From NCBI RefSeq assembly GCF_001411555.2, contig NC_049901.1, positions 37,852,964 through 37,916,963 on the forward strand: DNA of 64,000 nt, read 5' to 3'. This document shows, piece by piece, positions 10,511-23,664 of the stretch. This stretch comes from Juglans regia (lineage: Eukaryota; Streptophyta; Magnoliopsida; Fagales; Juglandaceae). The notes beneath the pieces are model-generated. The model searched no databases. It had not been told where the DNA came from and worked only from the letters and a program-made list of their open reading frames with translations. Numbering within the stretch: position 1 is the stretch's first letter; each line of letters opens with the position of its first letter. A program made the translations under genes and the position numbers.

Positions 10511-12226
10511 GATCAAGCAAATGTTTAAGACTTTGTTGGTCAGTTTTAACCATGAAGGTCCGTCCCAACAAATAATGCCTCCACTTTAATACAGCTGAAA
10601 CCAAAGCAAATAACTCATTCTCATAGGTAGACAATGAGAGGGAGTTACCCTTAAGAGCCTTGCTGAAAAATGTTATAGGTCTTTCCCGCTGCATCAACAC
10701 TGTCCCTATTGCTGTCCCGGAAGCATCACACTCAATTATGAATGGTATGGAAAAGTCCAGGAGAGCCAAAACTGGTGGCTGCGTTACAGCCCCTTTTAGC
10801 CTTTGAAATGCCATTTTTGCCTCTTCATTCCAATGAAAACTCTCTTTTTTTAATAACTGGGTAAGTGGCGCTGCAATTTCACCATAGCCTTTTATAAATC
10901 TACGGTAATAACCCGTCAAGCCCAAAAATCCTCTTAAGGCCTTAAGGGTCTCAGGTAGGGGCCACTCCACCATAGCATTCAGCTTCTTCGGGTCTGCTTG
11001 TACCCCTCTTGCTGAAATTAAATGGCCTAGGTAAGCCACATCTTCACACCCAAAATGGCACTTGGACTGTTTTGCAAATAACTTGTGCTGCCTTAGTGTC
11101 TCTAAGGTTAGCAATAAATGTTGAGTGTGTTCCCCTTCTGTTTTGTTGTACACCAAAATATTATCAAAGAAAACAAGTATAAACTTCCTTAGAAAGGGTC
11201 GAAATACCTCGTTCATGAGACTTTGGAAAGTTGAGAGGGCGTTAGTGAGCCCAAATGGCATTACTAGGAACTCATAGTGCTCTTCATGAGTTCTAAAAGC
11301 AGTTTTGGGTATGTCATTAGGCTTAACCCGTATTTGATGATAACCGGACCTCAAATCCAGCTTAGAGAATATAGTTGACCCATGTAGTTCATCCATTAGC
11401 TCTTCAACCACTGGAATAGGAAATTTATCTTTGATGGTCATACTGTTCAGCCCCTATAGTCAACACATAGCCGCCACGTCCCATCCGCCTTTCTTACCAA
11501 CAACACGGGAGAAGAGTAGCGACTTTGGCTGGGTTGAATCACTCCCGTAGCCAACAATTCTTGCACTATTTTCTCAATTTCATCTTTTTAGTAATAAGGG
11601 TAACGATAAGGTCTCATAGAGATGAGTTTAGTGTTTGGTAAAAGGTGTATAGAGTGGTCATGGGTTCGGGGGGGTGGTAGTCCTTTGGGTTCTGAAAACA
11701 CATCACCAAACTGTCTCAGTAACTTCATAACAGCTGCTGGAATCCCAGTTACTGCTTGAGAATCAGTGGAAATTTCTCCTTCTATGAGTTGTAAGATAAC
11801 CCCTCTTGTCTCCAATTTATTTTGCATATTTAGAGACCCTTCCTCAATCATCTTGGCAGCTGTTAACCCCTACATTTTTATCTTTTTGCCCTTATAAATA
11901 AACTGCATTGACAATTTATCAAAGTCCCACATGATTTTCCCCAACTCCCGCAGCCATTTAATTCCCAACACCATATCACAACCAGCTAGCACAATAACAT
12001 GAACTTCCATCTCAAAGATAGTTCCTTGAATAAGGACTTCCACCTTACTACATTTCCCAGCGCTAGGAACCAGCTCCCCATTTGCAACTTTCACCCTATC
12101 CTTCTCCTTCTCATTCAAGGATAGATTGGTTTTTCTTAATATTGTGGGGTCTAAAAAATTATGAGTAGACCCCGTGTCAATCAAAATGGTAATCCATTGC
12201 TTCCCAATCCTCCCTTTCACTCTCAT
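10511..12226 (-). pseudogene. gypsy pol remnant: protease, reverse transcriptase, RNase H
   Basis: The protease is at 11870-12226 (DTGS loop) and a linker at 11588-11851. The RT is open from 11441 down to the gap: [13 protein letters not shown], then FFDNILVYNKTE where the catalytic YxDD should be, then the thumb (GFLGLTGYYRRFIKGYGE). RNase H starts at about 10755 with FIIECDASGTAIGTVL, and the TYENELFALVSAV block is intact. The second catalytic aspartate is Asn here, against DG in the left copy, so both are predicted inactive. A nonsense codon and frameshifts between 11441 and 11588 detach the protease from RT. Confidence 0.9.
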
Positions 12227-12331
12227 TGTTTTTGGGTTAAGGGAACCAATTATTGCATGAAAGGATATTTCTGGGTTTTTTTGGTTGGCACAAGTATCTA
12301 CGGTTGCTGGAATGTCTTCTCCAGTCTCTGC

Positions 12332-13493
12332 TTATATTTCCTCAATCACCACACTACTCTCATTGTTACTCTCATTGTTAGGCAACACTTCCTCTAGCAA
12401 AAATAGTTTGGGATTTTGGCACTTATGCCCAGGGACCCACTTGGCATCACAATAATAACATAACCCATTTTCTCTTCTCTCTTTCATTTGGTTTTGGTTG
12501 ATTTTGTGTATAGTTAAGGATGGTTTTTTGTTTGGCTTGGTATTTTCAGATTGGTGAGAAAAATGATGGTTGAGGTTCCTTATGATACTTGGTTCAGCAG
12601 AATAATGTGAAATGGACTTTGAATTTCTTTTGGCTAGGCTAAGGTTTTCTTCTTGTATCTTGGCTAGGCTGTAGGCAGTTATTAGGTTGGTGGGGCTGAA
12701 CATTCTCACAGGTAGTCTGATCTCATCCCTTAGTCCACTCAAAATACAGCTCAACTTACATGCATTGGATATACCTCTCAACCTATTTGACAAGGTTTCA
12801 AAGTTTGCTTGGTACTCCTCAATTGTGGTTGTTTGTTTTAACCTAATAAGGGCCTTCATAGGGTCATCATAAGCATTAGGTCCAAACCTAACAAGTAGTG
12901 CTCTAGTCAACATATCACAATCCTGGATGTGCACACTTTGTTCCAGATCTTGGAACCAAACCAATGCTCTTCCTTCTAAATGAAAGGAAGCCAGTTTCAC
13001 ACGGCTTTGTGGAAATGTGTTATGGTATTGAAAAAACTGGTTAACTTTATAAATCCAACCTGATGGGTTATCTCCATTGAATACAGGGAAATTCAACCTC
13101 ACTGTGCGTGCCTGGACCTCACCTTGCTGCTGTTGATGAAACTACTGCTGGTGCGGAAACTGTTGTTGTTGCTGAAACTGTTGTTGCTGTTGAAATTGCT
13201 GTTGTTGTTGCTGGTGCTGCTGCTGTAACTGCAAGTTTTCCTGGTCATTTCCACCTGGTACACCCTAGAAAGACTCTCTAGAATTTGGGCTGGGATTTCC
13301 TATTTTCATCCCCGCTGTGATGATAGCTAGTTGCTGCATTGTAGTCTCATTTTGCTTCTTTAATGTTGCCATATCTGTATCTAAATGGGACAATCTTGAA
13401 TCTGTGCATTTTTTTTTAGCTCTGATACTGATTTTCTGAGGATGTTTTGAGGGCATTGAGCCCATCCTGTAACTGACTTAGCCTAGTACCTTT
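12332..13493 (-). pseudogene. gypsy gag remnant (right copy)
   Basis: Identical in layout to the left copy. The gag core with its C-terminal CCHC-like knuckle is at 12332-13102, the broken Gln-rich linker at 13133-13253, and the N-terminal piece at 13265-13493. It carries the same stops, which shows that the decay predates whatever produced the two copies. Confidence 0.85.
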
Positions 13494-13542
13494 ACCATGA
13501 GGCAATATTTTTGCACAGGTACCGGTGTCTCTGGATACCACT

Positions 13543-14041
13543 TGTAACACTCTAGAAAGTGTTACAAGAAAAAGCTTCCCAGAGGGATGCCTTTTCAGGA
13601 AAAATAGTAGAGGGAAATCTAGAAAGGGAAGAAAGTCTAAACTTTTACTCAGATTTTTGCATAATATTCATTAGGCACACGATGGTGCCTTACATAGCTG
13701 GAACCCTACAGTGATAATAAAGGCCATGGGCTTGTAATAGAAGAAAACCCATAACATCTGGGTAGCCCAGTTGACAACAGATTACAAAAGAAAATAACTA
13801 AGGAAAATATCAAAATGACTCCATGCCTAGTTCGGCCCAGGTATAGACTCCTTAAGCCCACGTTGTTGGCCCAACCTAGGACTCCATTCAAGCCTTCATT
13901 TCAGACACACGCACACACAAACACTTAAGTTCACAATCACGCGAGCCCTAACCCCCTTCTATTCAGTCTTCTCTTCCCAATCTTGCCCACCCTCCACCGC
14001 TCCTTGCACCTGGTCAACCCAACGCCGGCAGCTGTGTTACA
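13543..14041 (-). repeat. 5' LTR of the gypsy element (right copy)
   Basis: 499 bp with the same TGTAACAC/GTGTTACA ends. The primer binding site follows at 13524-13540 on the minus strand. Confidence 0.8.
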
Positions 14042-14043
14042 GG

Positions 14044-14832
14044 TACCTCCGATCCAAAGTTCGAAGCATTGCCTCTTTTATATTTCTCTCTCTTTGCTGT
14101 GTACTTCGAGGTTGAGCTCATGACCGTTCTTATTAATTCATTCCACATGTCTACATAATTATTAATGGAAGATAAAATACATCAATGGATTTGGCTTTAA
14201 TTCCTTGATATACATACTATCATGCATGCATGCATGGCGTGATGAAAATGATTTGTTAGTCTCACCATGAGAAACAAATTAACAAACCAGGAAATTGGGA
14301 TATTTTTGTAGCAATGCAAAAATTATTGAAGGACCAAAAACTGGCCGAATCTTATGATCTTTTTTATTTTCAACTTGTGCGTACGTATCTTTTAGGTTAC
14401 GTTTGGGTAGTGAGAATATCTGAGAAGTATTGAGAATGTTTGTGAATAGTTATAAGTAGAGATTGAGTGAGTTTGTGGGTCCTATTAAGAGTATTTTGAG
14501 TTGTTTGGATGTATGAAGCATGTTGAGTTGTTGACTTTTGAATAGATAATTAAAAAAGGTGTGGATCCCATCAATGATTGATTTTTTTAATGATTATTTT
14601 ATTTATATATAATAGTAATAAATATTATAGTGATTTTATTTTTTATTTATATATAATAGTGATAAATATTATAGTGATACATATAATAGTAATATGTATT
14701 TTATCTTCTGTTAATAATCATGTAGACATGTGGAATGAATTAATAAGAACGGTCATGAGCTCAACCTCGAAGTACACTGCAAAGAGAGAGAAATATAAAA
14801 GAGGCAATGCTTCGGACTTCGGATCAGAGGTA
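14044..14832. mobile_element. Foldback element (right copy)
   Basis: Counterpart of the element at 3011-3799, with inverted arms at 14044-14183 and 14694-14832. Confidence 0.75.
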
Positions 14833-15293
14833 GCCCCCATCTTCCTCATCATATATACAGAACGACTTTTGGGGTAAACTATATATATGTATATATAGTT
14901 TAGATTGCTATCATTAATTTTGGTGATTTAGGTCTCGTTTGATTACATAATTTAAATGAAATGAGATGTTTTATTAAAAATTAAAAAAAAATATTATTAG
15001 AATATAATTTTTTAATATAATTTTTATTTTAAAATTTAAAAAAATAAATTTTTTATTATATTTTATACGAGAATTTGAAAAAATTATTGATGGACCAAAA
15101 CTGGCCGAATCTTATGATCTTTTTTATTTTCAACTCGTGCGTGCGTATCTTTTAGTCTTATAACTAACAGTATTTCTTTATATATATATATATATATATA
15201 CATATATTATCGAGTATTTTAAGCAGTTGAAAGGTCATTATATATCTATTATATATTATAAGGAAAAATGATAGATACAAGCGGCATATGTAA

Positions 15294-15768
15294 GAGCATT
15301 GGCAATGGACTAGCCAAATGTCAATGCAAGTCTAAACTTTAGCTAGATGTGAGAAAAAACCTCTACATCGGACTAGCCAATGGTCCAAAACTTAAGACTT
15401 GATGAATAGTAAATCTTAAGTCCTTTCCAAATATGACTAGCTACTATTCACAATAGAAAGCAATATTTAATTATTTCATCACTTCTCTTTCTCTTTGAAT
15501 GGTAAAACATGCATGACATGCACATTATCTCTACTGATTGATAGAGTAGACACATTATTACTACAAAGCATGAAGATCTAAGAAATATAAAAATTGTATT
15601 TGTAAAAAAAAATAAAAAAAATAAAAAATATTATATTATATTATTATTTTAATTTTATAATGATTAGTCCAATATGAACTCATCTAGTAAAAAATTGATA
15701 TTATAGACAAAAATTAAGATTCTAGCTAAATTTTAGACTTGGCAATGGCTAGACCATTGCCAATGCTT
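15294..15768. mobile_element. PIF/Harbinger-like MITE (right copy)
   Basis: Same ends (GAGCATTGGCAATGG) and the same TAA flanks as the left copy. Confidence 0.75.
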
Positions 15769-16091
15769 TAACCAAGGCGCAAGAGGTGCTTAGGTGGAAA
15801 AAGAAACGGTTCGTTTTGGATAAAACACATCGTTTTGGTTCAGGTCAAGGAGATCTCCCATTCTCCCTCCCTCGTCTTCCACATCCTCCCTCCCTCTGAA
15901 ATCTGAATTGTTCCCTCCCCAACCTCCCTTCGAAGAACCTGCTCCTTCCCTCCGAATCGCTCCCTCCCCTAGCTCCCTTCGAAGACCAGCTCCCCTCCCC
16001 TAGACTTACCCTCCATTTTCCCTCCCTCGGAAACGTTCTCTCCCTGACCTCCTTTGACAAAATTAAATTTTAAAAAAACAAGAGTTAGGTT

Positions 16092-16578
16092 ATGGCAACA
16101 GAGTCGTCGGAAGGAGAAGATGAAGAGAAAGTTACAGGTGGAGAATACAGTGCTGATAGTGGAAGATGACCTTAGAGAAATGGGGAAGAAGGTGGCCTGG
16201 AGTGTTAGCTCTTGCAAGCCTGGCAATGGCGTCTTTTCTCTCGGCGACGACAACCTCGAGACCTATTGCAGTAATTAAATTACACCCACACCGCCCAAAA
16301 CCAATCTCTCCCAATTCTTCCTCTTTCTATCTTTGAAAACTTAACGATTGCATTTATTATTATATTTTTGCGTTTCAGATCAGATGGCGCACAACCTCAT
16401 ATGGGTAATATTCAATTCCAAAAGAAGGTTAAGCTTCAAGTATGTGATATGCAGATTTTGAGCGTAGATTTTGCTTGATTCTTCTTTTTTCTTTTTTGTT
16501 AACTAGTAGAAATTAATGAGTTTGTTTTGTTTTGAATTAGTTGTTCTTTATTTGGATTTCAAGCTTGATGAGAGCTAT
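16092..16578 (+). pseudogene. APC10 gene fragment (right copy)
   Basis: Three exon pieces as in the left copy: 16092-16270, 16379-16439 and 16537-16578. It carries the same frameshift after GGEYS, the same lost G in the ETYW codon and the same missing third acceptor. The absence of any new difference between the copies argues for an assembly overlap or a very young duplication. Confidence 0.85.
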
Positions 16579-16977
16579 TTCTATATTTCTCAGATTAGTC
16601 GCCCCTGTCCAGGTGGAAGGCTTGAATATTAGAATATTTGTGTATTTCTCAGATTATTATTTCAATTTCACTTAAGATTATTTCTATATTTTAATCTATA
16701 TTATTTCAAGCATAATCTTTCTGTATTTTATTGAAGAACATTACAGCTTTTTTCCAATTTTGCAATCTTACTTGATGGGTTAGGGAGGATAACTACTAAT
16801 TGTGTGATTGTACCTAGTGACACTAGAATGATTAGTAATTGTGTGATTTACATGGCTGTTTGTTGCAGAGTAAGTATTTCTTGCAGTTCACAAGTATTTC
16901 TTGCCGTGAAAAAGTTTAATACAAATGATTAATAGTATGTACATTTAATATTTTTTATATATGTCTAAACTGATCAG

Positions 16978-17235
16978 GGTTTATCATATTGCAAGTATTT
17001 CAAGTGGGCGGATAGTAATCAATACATAGAGTTGGATCTTCAAGAAAGAAAAATTGAACTGTTAAGGAAGAAAAAAGAGCTCGAAAAGATACTTGGTGAT
17101 ATCGAAAAGAGAGAGATTGAGCTCCGTAAGAGAGTAGATGAGATTGAGAAGAGAGAGATGAGGCTATCCAACGCTAATGAGGAGGTTTTGAAGGAGTTGG
17201 TGCTTCTTGATTGTGTATTTCAGATTGTAAAATGA
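16978..17235 (+). pseudogene. GRF-type zinc-finger exon fragment (right copy)
   Basis: Same YCKYFKWADSNQ motif and coiled coil as the left copy, with the 33-bp tandem repeat following at 17209-17364. Confidence 0.55.
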
Positions 17236-17364
17236 TGTTTAGATTGTGTATTTCAAATTGTAAAATGGTAAAATAGTGTTCAAATTGTGTATTTCAGATT
17301 GTAAAATAGTGTTTAGATTGTGTATTTCAGATTGTAAAATGGTGTTCAGATTATGTTTTTCAGA

Positions 17365-20046
17365 TACTATTAATTTTGCAAATATATAGTATCTTTGGTG
17401 CTTTATTCTATCTAGGTCCAACTCCATTTCCCTCTTCATCAATTTTGACTTATCCAATATGTGTATGATGTCTTGAATTCTAACTGAGTAGAATTCATTG
17501 TGAGTCATCAAATCTTATTTCATAGGGATTCTATGATTCTCTTAGGATGTATGAAATCTGAAATACTGCAAACAGATTCCATACAAAAAAAAAAAAAAAA
17601 AAAGGTGACAAGGAGAAATTACTTTCAATTTTGTTTATTTTGATACTTGCAAAACCAATCACTCATTCACTGGAAGGGCAAGTGTTTCATGATGGTGTTG
17701 CCCTCTCCTATTGGGAACATTGAAAATGTCATCCTGATAATTTGTTCACACTTCACTGGAGAGATACAAGAAAAAATAGAAGTCCCCATCTGAGAGTTCA
17801 TCACCAACTCAAAAGTTGATATGCACTTATTCAAAGACAAATCTGGATATGCAAATCTGGGATGACATTACAACCAGTCATCCAAAGAAAAATATTATCA
17901 TAAATGTACCTATAAAAATTCATAAAGATTCATAAAAACTCAGAAAAGTTCCTTGAAAATTTCCTGAAATACATTTAATACACAACAATAACATTCAATA
18001 CATAAAAATTCCATGAAATACATTCAATACACAAAAATACATTCAATCTCAAGGAATTATATTCAATACAAAAAAACGCATTCAATCCCAAGGAACTATA
18101 TTTAGTATGCAAAAATTTTGTCCATCCCAAGGAATTACATCGGTTGTGATCCATCCAACCTAAGTTGCACTAGTTGTGATTTATCCAATCCAAATTGTAT
18201 CTACATCCAATAATATGCAAATATTAACCGTGATGTCGAAACTACTATTAAAGTATAAAAATATTAGAAATATTACACTTTGTTGACTCTCAAACACTGT
18301 TTCTCGGAGTTGGGTGCCACTAATGTCAAAAGCTGAGCTGTCTGGAACAGTCTAGTGATAAATAACATAAATTAGCCAAATATAAGTCTAATGTATTTAA
18401 CAATTACTTCTTCAAAACAAGCAACAATTCAAAATAAAACAAGCGTATGTCAATGATTACAATTATATTAAACCCTCTTGATTGGAAAATCATGCTAATG
18501 GCTATCTTTTCCTTGTGTGATCATGGGCATATAGTCATGCAAAACTTTGCTCAAACGATGAAATCTTTGTGAAGTGTTGAATTTATGAGTTATTCCAATT
18601 AGGAGAGACTGAAATCAATCTCAACCCCCACAGTATTGCTAGAAATCACCTTTGTGCATGCCACAAGTTAATACCACTGACCTGCACGTTAGCTTGTGGC
18701 AGACAAGCAACTTAAGAAGATCGAAAGTTGCATGAAAGCTAACACAGAATAATCGTAAAGAAGACAACACTAACCATAGATTCACCTTCTAACTCATCTT
18801 ATTCGTCATTGTAATGCTATAAAAATATTACACTTTATTTTAAAGTTTTAATTAAATTTGATATAATTTTAAGTAGTGTGATGGAAGATAACAAAAAAAT
18901 TGATTTTTCCTTCTAATAACAGCTACCAAAGCTTTCTTTTACACAATGATATGTAGACATCTTACCAATAAACCTTGGATGAAGCTACCCACAGAGAAGA
19001 CATGAAGAAGAAGAAGACCCACACGAAGCTCTTACCAATTTCCACGAACTGTTCCGACAAGGAGAGATCTACCCAGTTTGGAAATAGACTACTCTGAAGA
19101 CAAAGACGACTTACAGATCCGTTTTTCTGCACTTTGTTTCAATGCACAATGTGAAGAACACACGAAGAAGACGCCACATAGAAACACATGAAGCCAAAGC
19201 ACAATATGAACAAGCTTTGAATCTCTATTTGAAGAACAAGCCACAGACCACACGAACACAAGATGGGTTTCTGTATTTCGTTTGCTTGAAGAACAAGCTA
19301 ACACAAAATCTCTTTTCAAATTTCTCTTTCCCGCATTTCTTCTCTCTTTTCTTCTTCTTTTTTTTTTTAAATGTAATGGCTGACGTGGCATAGCCGACTA
19401 CCCACCATTTGTGTGGCCCGACTGTCTCTAGAAGAATTGTATTATAAGTGGCTACGTGGTAGCTACAATAATTTTTGTCATTCACTGTTTTTCTTCTATT
19501 TTTTTTTTTTTTTGTGTGTTTTGCATGTGGGTGCATGATGTTTCCGTGTATTGTATGGGTATAATTGTCTTTTAATGCTTGGCATGGCTAAGTTTGGATA
19601 GTAAAAGTGTTTGAGAATGTTTGTGAATAGTAGTAAAAAATTAATGAAAAAGTAATAATATAATATTGAATAGTAGCAAAAAGTAGGTGAAAAGTAATGA
19701 ATAGTAGAAAAAGTAGGTGAAAAGTAATAATAAAGTAAAGAATAGTAGTGAGAGTATTTAAAGAGTCTTTTATGTTTTGTTTTTTTGTGCTTAATTATGG
19801 TTATAACCCTGTCTTTTATCTCTTCCATTTTTTTTTGCCTTATGTTTCTTTTTCTTTTTCTTTTTCTCTTGATCTCGCCCTCAGACCTCTCTCTCTCTGA
19901 ACATCTCACTCCCATTCTCTTGTTTGTGTTTGTCTCAATCTCCTCACCGCCCATTGTCACAACAGTCCACCAAGCACCTCCGCCACCACGCCTCGCCGGT
20001 GGACTACCCCTTCTCATCCTCCTCGGTTCCTCTGTGTCTATCTCCT

Positions 20047-20083
<37 letters not shown>

Positions 20084-21441
20084 TTCTCTCATTTCTCAGT
20101 CGCTGCCAACCATCGCTATAAGCACCACCAGACACAATCCCAAACCACCACTACTGCACTGTAAGCAGCCGGTGCTTTACCACTCAGTAGAACCTCTCTC
20201 TCTCTCTCTCTCTCTTTCTACATTTCTCCTTCTCCCTGTCAATCTCATCAGCCATGGCAACACCACCCAATAGGGGTGCTACCCGCACCCTATGGGGCGG
20301 AGTAGCCCCCTCCTTGTCCCAGTGTGTTTACAATAATAAAAATAATATATAAATTAAGAGAAAATGAAGTACTACTACTTAATAAATTAATAATAATAAC
20401 TAAGTTATTACAAAAATATAAATTAAAAGAAAGCAATAATAAAATTATAAACATAAAATATTGTATCAACATTACAAATAATTGAATCATTGAATACAAC
20501 TAAACTAAGTGAACTGTTTGACATTTGGGGTGGGTGGCCAAAGGTGGAAAGACATATAATTAGTGCTGCTTGCTGTGAGATGATAAAATTTAAAATATTA
20601 ACAATTTAATAAAAAAATAAATTAGAAATAGAAATAAAAAATCAAAATTAAAATTATAAATATATAATAAAAATTAAAAATTAAAATCTGATTAACCAAG
20701 AGTAGATTGTCGTTATTAAGCAGCTGTCACAGCAAACTCTTTGTTCTGACTTTTGAGATTAAAATATAGCAATCTGGTCTCTGTCCATTAATAAGAATTG
20801 TATGTACACGTTGACCTTATATGTATACTTGATATGAAACGATGACTTTGTAATTATTTTTAAATCACTTTTTTTCCTTTATTTCAGAACAAAATCAAAA
20901 GTGTGTTTTATTTTTATTTTTTAAAATATAAAACCTTCAAAGCAGAAATTTTGTTCCTGTTAAGCAGCATTATCCATTTCTACGATTTCATTATTTGCTA
21001 CATCAAAGTAAATAATAATTTGTACACAACCACCATTTTATTTACGTACTAAGGTAGTCACCACAACTTGATTTTGATTATTTGCTCGTTATGTTCACAT
21101 AGTTCAACCCATATAACCAGAATCGTTTTACTCTTCAACTTCTCATTGTCAAAGTTAAAGACACATAATTCCACACCAAACAACAAAGCAAAGACACATA
21201 ATGATAAGATTTACATAAACCCTAACTTAAGATTGAAACCCCCTAACATAATTAAGTGTTTCAGTTCCAATATGAAACCCTAAAGTCACTAAAACACAAA
21301 AAAATTAATACAAACATCACAAAACATATGCACAAATCGAATATCCACATCACATAATTCACAAAAACACAATCTCATCCTTCAAATCCTCTATTTAATC
21401 TCATTCTTCCTCCAATCTCCATAGCTCAACAAAAATAAAAT
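17365..21441. other. Non-coding remainder of the right copy
   Basis: Mirrors 6332-10410. It holds poly-A (17583), the acattcaatac word region (17973-18143), the dispersed repeat (19593-19773), CT microsatellites (20049-20081 and 20194-20215) and an AT-rich tail. No gene was recognised. Confidence 0.6.
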
Positions 21442-21770
21442 AAACACTTCAGAGTTCGGATTCAATTTACTTACCTTTGGCGACGAAGATGCAGAACAGA
21501 CAGTGATGGCATAGTGCGTACGAAGGACAGATGGTGACGGATGAGAGAGTAAGTTTTCAGAGACTCTGAGGGAACAGAGAAGGGGGCAAGGGAAGTTTGG
21601 GGGCTCTTAACACCCATACTAGAACGACATTGTTTTGGTATGGAGTGTTGTTTTATAATAAACCCCATAGCCATAAAACATCGCCGTTTTGTCAGATATA
21701 AAATGATGTATTCAAAACGACAATGTTTTATCACTAGGATTTTTTATATATAAATACATATATATATAAC

Positions 21771-21804
<34 letters not shown>

Positions 21805-22210
21805 CGGGGCGGGGGAAAATCGGGGTAGGGTCGTGCCCCTCCATTCATTGCCTCTATTGGAGGCCCCAAATGCGGGTGGGCCCATCTACCCATTTGGCGA
21901 TACGGTGCCCTGCCCTGCCCATGCCGCAGCACGAAGCCCGGCTACCCACCCCTACCACCCAAGCGTCACGGCCAGGCAGGCCGCTACAACCTAGCTTAAA
22001 TTGCCCTCACCACGGCCACACCCAAGGCAGAACCACCCCACTGCTGATCTAAATACACTTCAAGAAATCAAGCAGAAAAGCCACTTCTACCGCACGACCC
22101 TCCCTCTCCTTCTCCTCCTTCATAGATCTGTACTCTATCTCACCCTCTTTCTGTGGGATTCAACTAGATTTAGTTATTTATTTTTTATTTTTGTGGTTGT
22201 TGTTACCGAG
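21442..22210. other. Non-coding stretch before the clathrin exon
   Basis: A pure TA microsatellite lies at 21780-21804. A very GC-rich 160 bp follows (21805-21960, ggggcgggggaaaatcgggg) and may be a transposon end. A CT-rich stretch (22080-22160) looks like a leader, but no clathrin exon 1 is visible. Confidence 0.5.
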
Positions 22211-22248
22211 CATTGGGATTAACTCGCAGTTCATCACGTTCATGCATG
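22211..22248 (+). pseudogene. Clathrin heavy chain exon, left part (interrupted)
   Basis: After an AG acceptor the frame reads IGINSQFITFMH and stops at a transposon end (TGTAACACC). The reading frame resumes at 40747 with the next clathrin residues. Plant clathrin heavy chain has SxGIxxQFITFTxVTMES at the start of its second exon, so this is the N-terminal propeller region. The heavy chain forms the triskelion coat of endocytic vesicles; this fragment covers only ~45 of ~1700 residues. Confidence 0.82.
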
Positions 22249-23260
22249 TGTAACACCTAGGCCTAGCACGAAGCTCGCATTCAATATTTTTTTTAAAATT
22301 TTTATTATTTTTATTCTTATTTTTAGTTCATATACTATCAAGACATAGGCCCTTTTCTTTTCTCGAGATGGATCCAAAGCTTTAGGTTAAAGTCAAATGC
22401 ACTGCACACGTGCATGGGACATGCACGTTGATCTCCATTTTCCTTATTCTTTCCCCGTTTCTCCTTGTTTTTACGTAGCCACAACACCCAGTAAACAGGC
22501 CCCCACGCTGTTTCGGTTCTAAATCTTCGTGCTCTCCCTCACATCAGCGTTCCACAACTACTTCGCACTGAACTTTCTCTTCCCCACGTCTTTCCTTCCC
22601 CTGCACCAACGATTTCTTTTATTTGTTGTTTCTGATATGCACGTTCGATCTCTATTCTCCATGTGCCTTATTTCTCTCAGCTGTTTCTCTTCCCACTCGT
22701 CTTATTTCCTTTCTCGCCATATCTCTCATTTTGTTTTAATCGGCACATTGCTCAGACTTCCCTCTCACCCTCTCTCTCGATCTTCCTGCAATTTTGGTCG
22801 AATCCATGTGTCCCCATTGGTGTCGTCTTCAAGCTCAAAGACGAGCACTCCTCCCATGCCGTCCCTTTCTCCCTACCCAACAACCACAACTGCATGCTCC
22901 TCCCCAAAGCCAAGCCCCTCCCTTTTGCCGTTCCTACAGCACCACCACCACCTTTAGGCAGCCCACTACCTAGCCCATGCGACACCGAGAGCAACTGCCA
23001 TGTTTAGCCACTGCTTCTGCACAACGAATGCCTCCACGTCCAACACAAAACCATCGCATATCTCCCTGATTCTCCACGCAGCAACGCCACACGACCTAAA
23101 AACAACATGCACCGTAGCAGCGTTCGCTGCACCAGACCACTACTGTGCAGAGTGAGGACCACGACCAACGCCAAGCAGAAAACCACCGAGAGAAAACCTT
23201 CACCCTACATGTCTTCCGGCACCCTCAACACAGTCGCAAACAACTCCACCGTAGCAAGCC

Positions 23261-23654
23261 GTTAGAAAAAACTAGATTAGAATGCATAGCGGAAGCGATA
23301 TTGCCTCATAGGAAATATCTCGGATCTAGTGCAGTTGTTCCATGAATTCTTCAGTGTCGTTGTTCGTCCACGATCTTCACATCGATGGAGTATGCTACGT
23401 GGTAATACCAGAGCAACACTCACACGTTCCATAGACTAGATGTCGTGGCTAGAGAGAACCATTTGAGAGAGAGCTTGTTTGTCCAAGTGTTACCTCTAAA
23501 GAGGGGGGGACACTATGTAAATAGCCTCTCTAGTGTAACCCCCTGGCTGGCCATTAAGGGCCAGCCATCAAGCCTCATGAAGTGTCTTAAGAGCCATTTA
23601 ATAACCCCTAAGAGGAGGTGAAAGGGTGCACATTATGGGTGCTCCTTTCTTACA
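23261..23654 (-). repeat. 3' LTR of the LARD-like element
   Basis: Starts gttagaaaaaactag (the first T of TGTTAG is lost) and ends tttcttaca. The partner LTR is 29781-30175. Confidence 0.9.
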
Positions 23655-23664
23655 TCTCCCACTC
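23655..23664 (-). promoter_or_regulatory. Polypurine tract
   Basis: The minus strand reads GAGTGGGAGA immediately before the LTR TGTAAG. This is the expected plus-strand primer position. Confidence 0.65.

Larger units (their letters stand above)
10511..14041 (-). mobile_element. Ty3/gypsy LTR retrotransposon, 5' part (right copy)
   Basis: Same element as at the left window edge, extended by ~520 bases that carry the rest of reverse transcriptase and most of RNase H. It is cut off by the N gap. LTR, primer site, gag and protease are as in the left copy. Confidence 0.9.
11031..21441. repeat. Right copy of ~10.4-kb direct duplication
   Basis: Counterpart of 1-10410. It is preceded by a further ~520 bases of the same gypsy pol (10511-11030) that have no counterpart inside the window. 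At 21442 it passes into sequence not seen in the left copy. The features inside it mirror those of the left copy. Confidence 0.95.

Noticed and set aside
11588..12397. Plus-strand ORFs inside the gypsy element (for example 12161-12397)
   Set aside because: Shadows of the minus-strand protease and gag frames.
22529..23007. Overlapping ORFs of 142 and 114 codons, Ser/Pro/Leu-rich
   Set aside because: CT-rich composition, no recognisable domain, and they lie inside the putative host insertion; not supported as genes.
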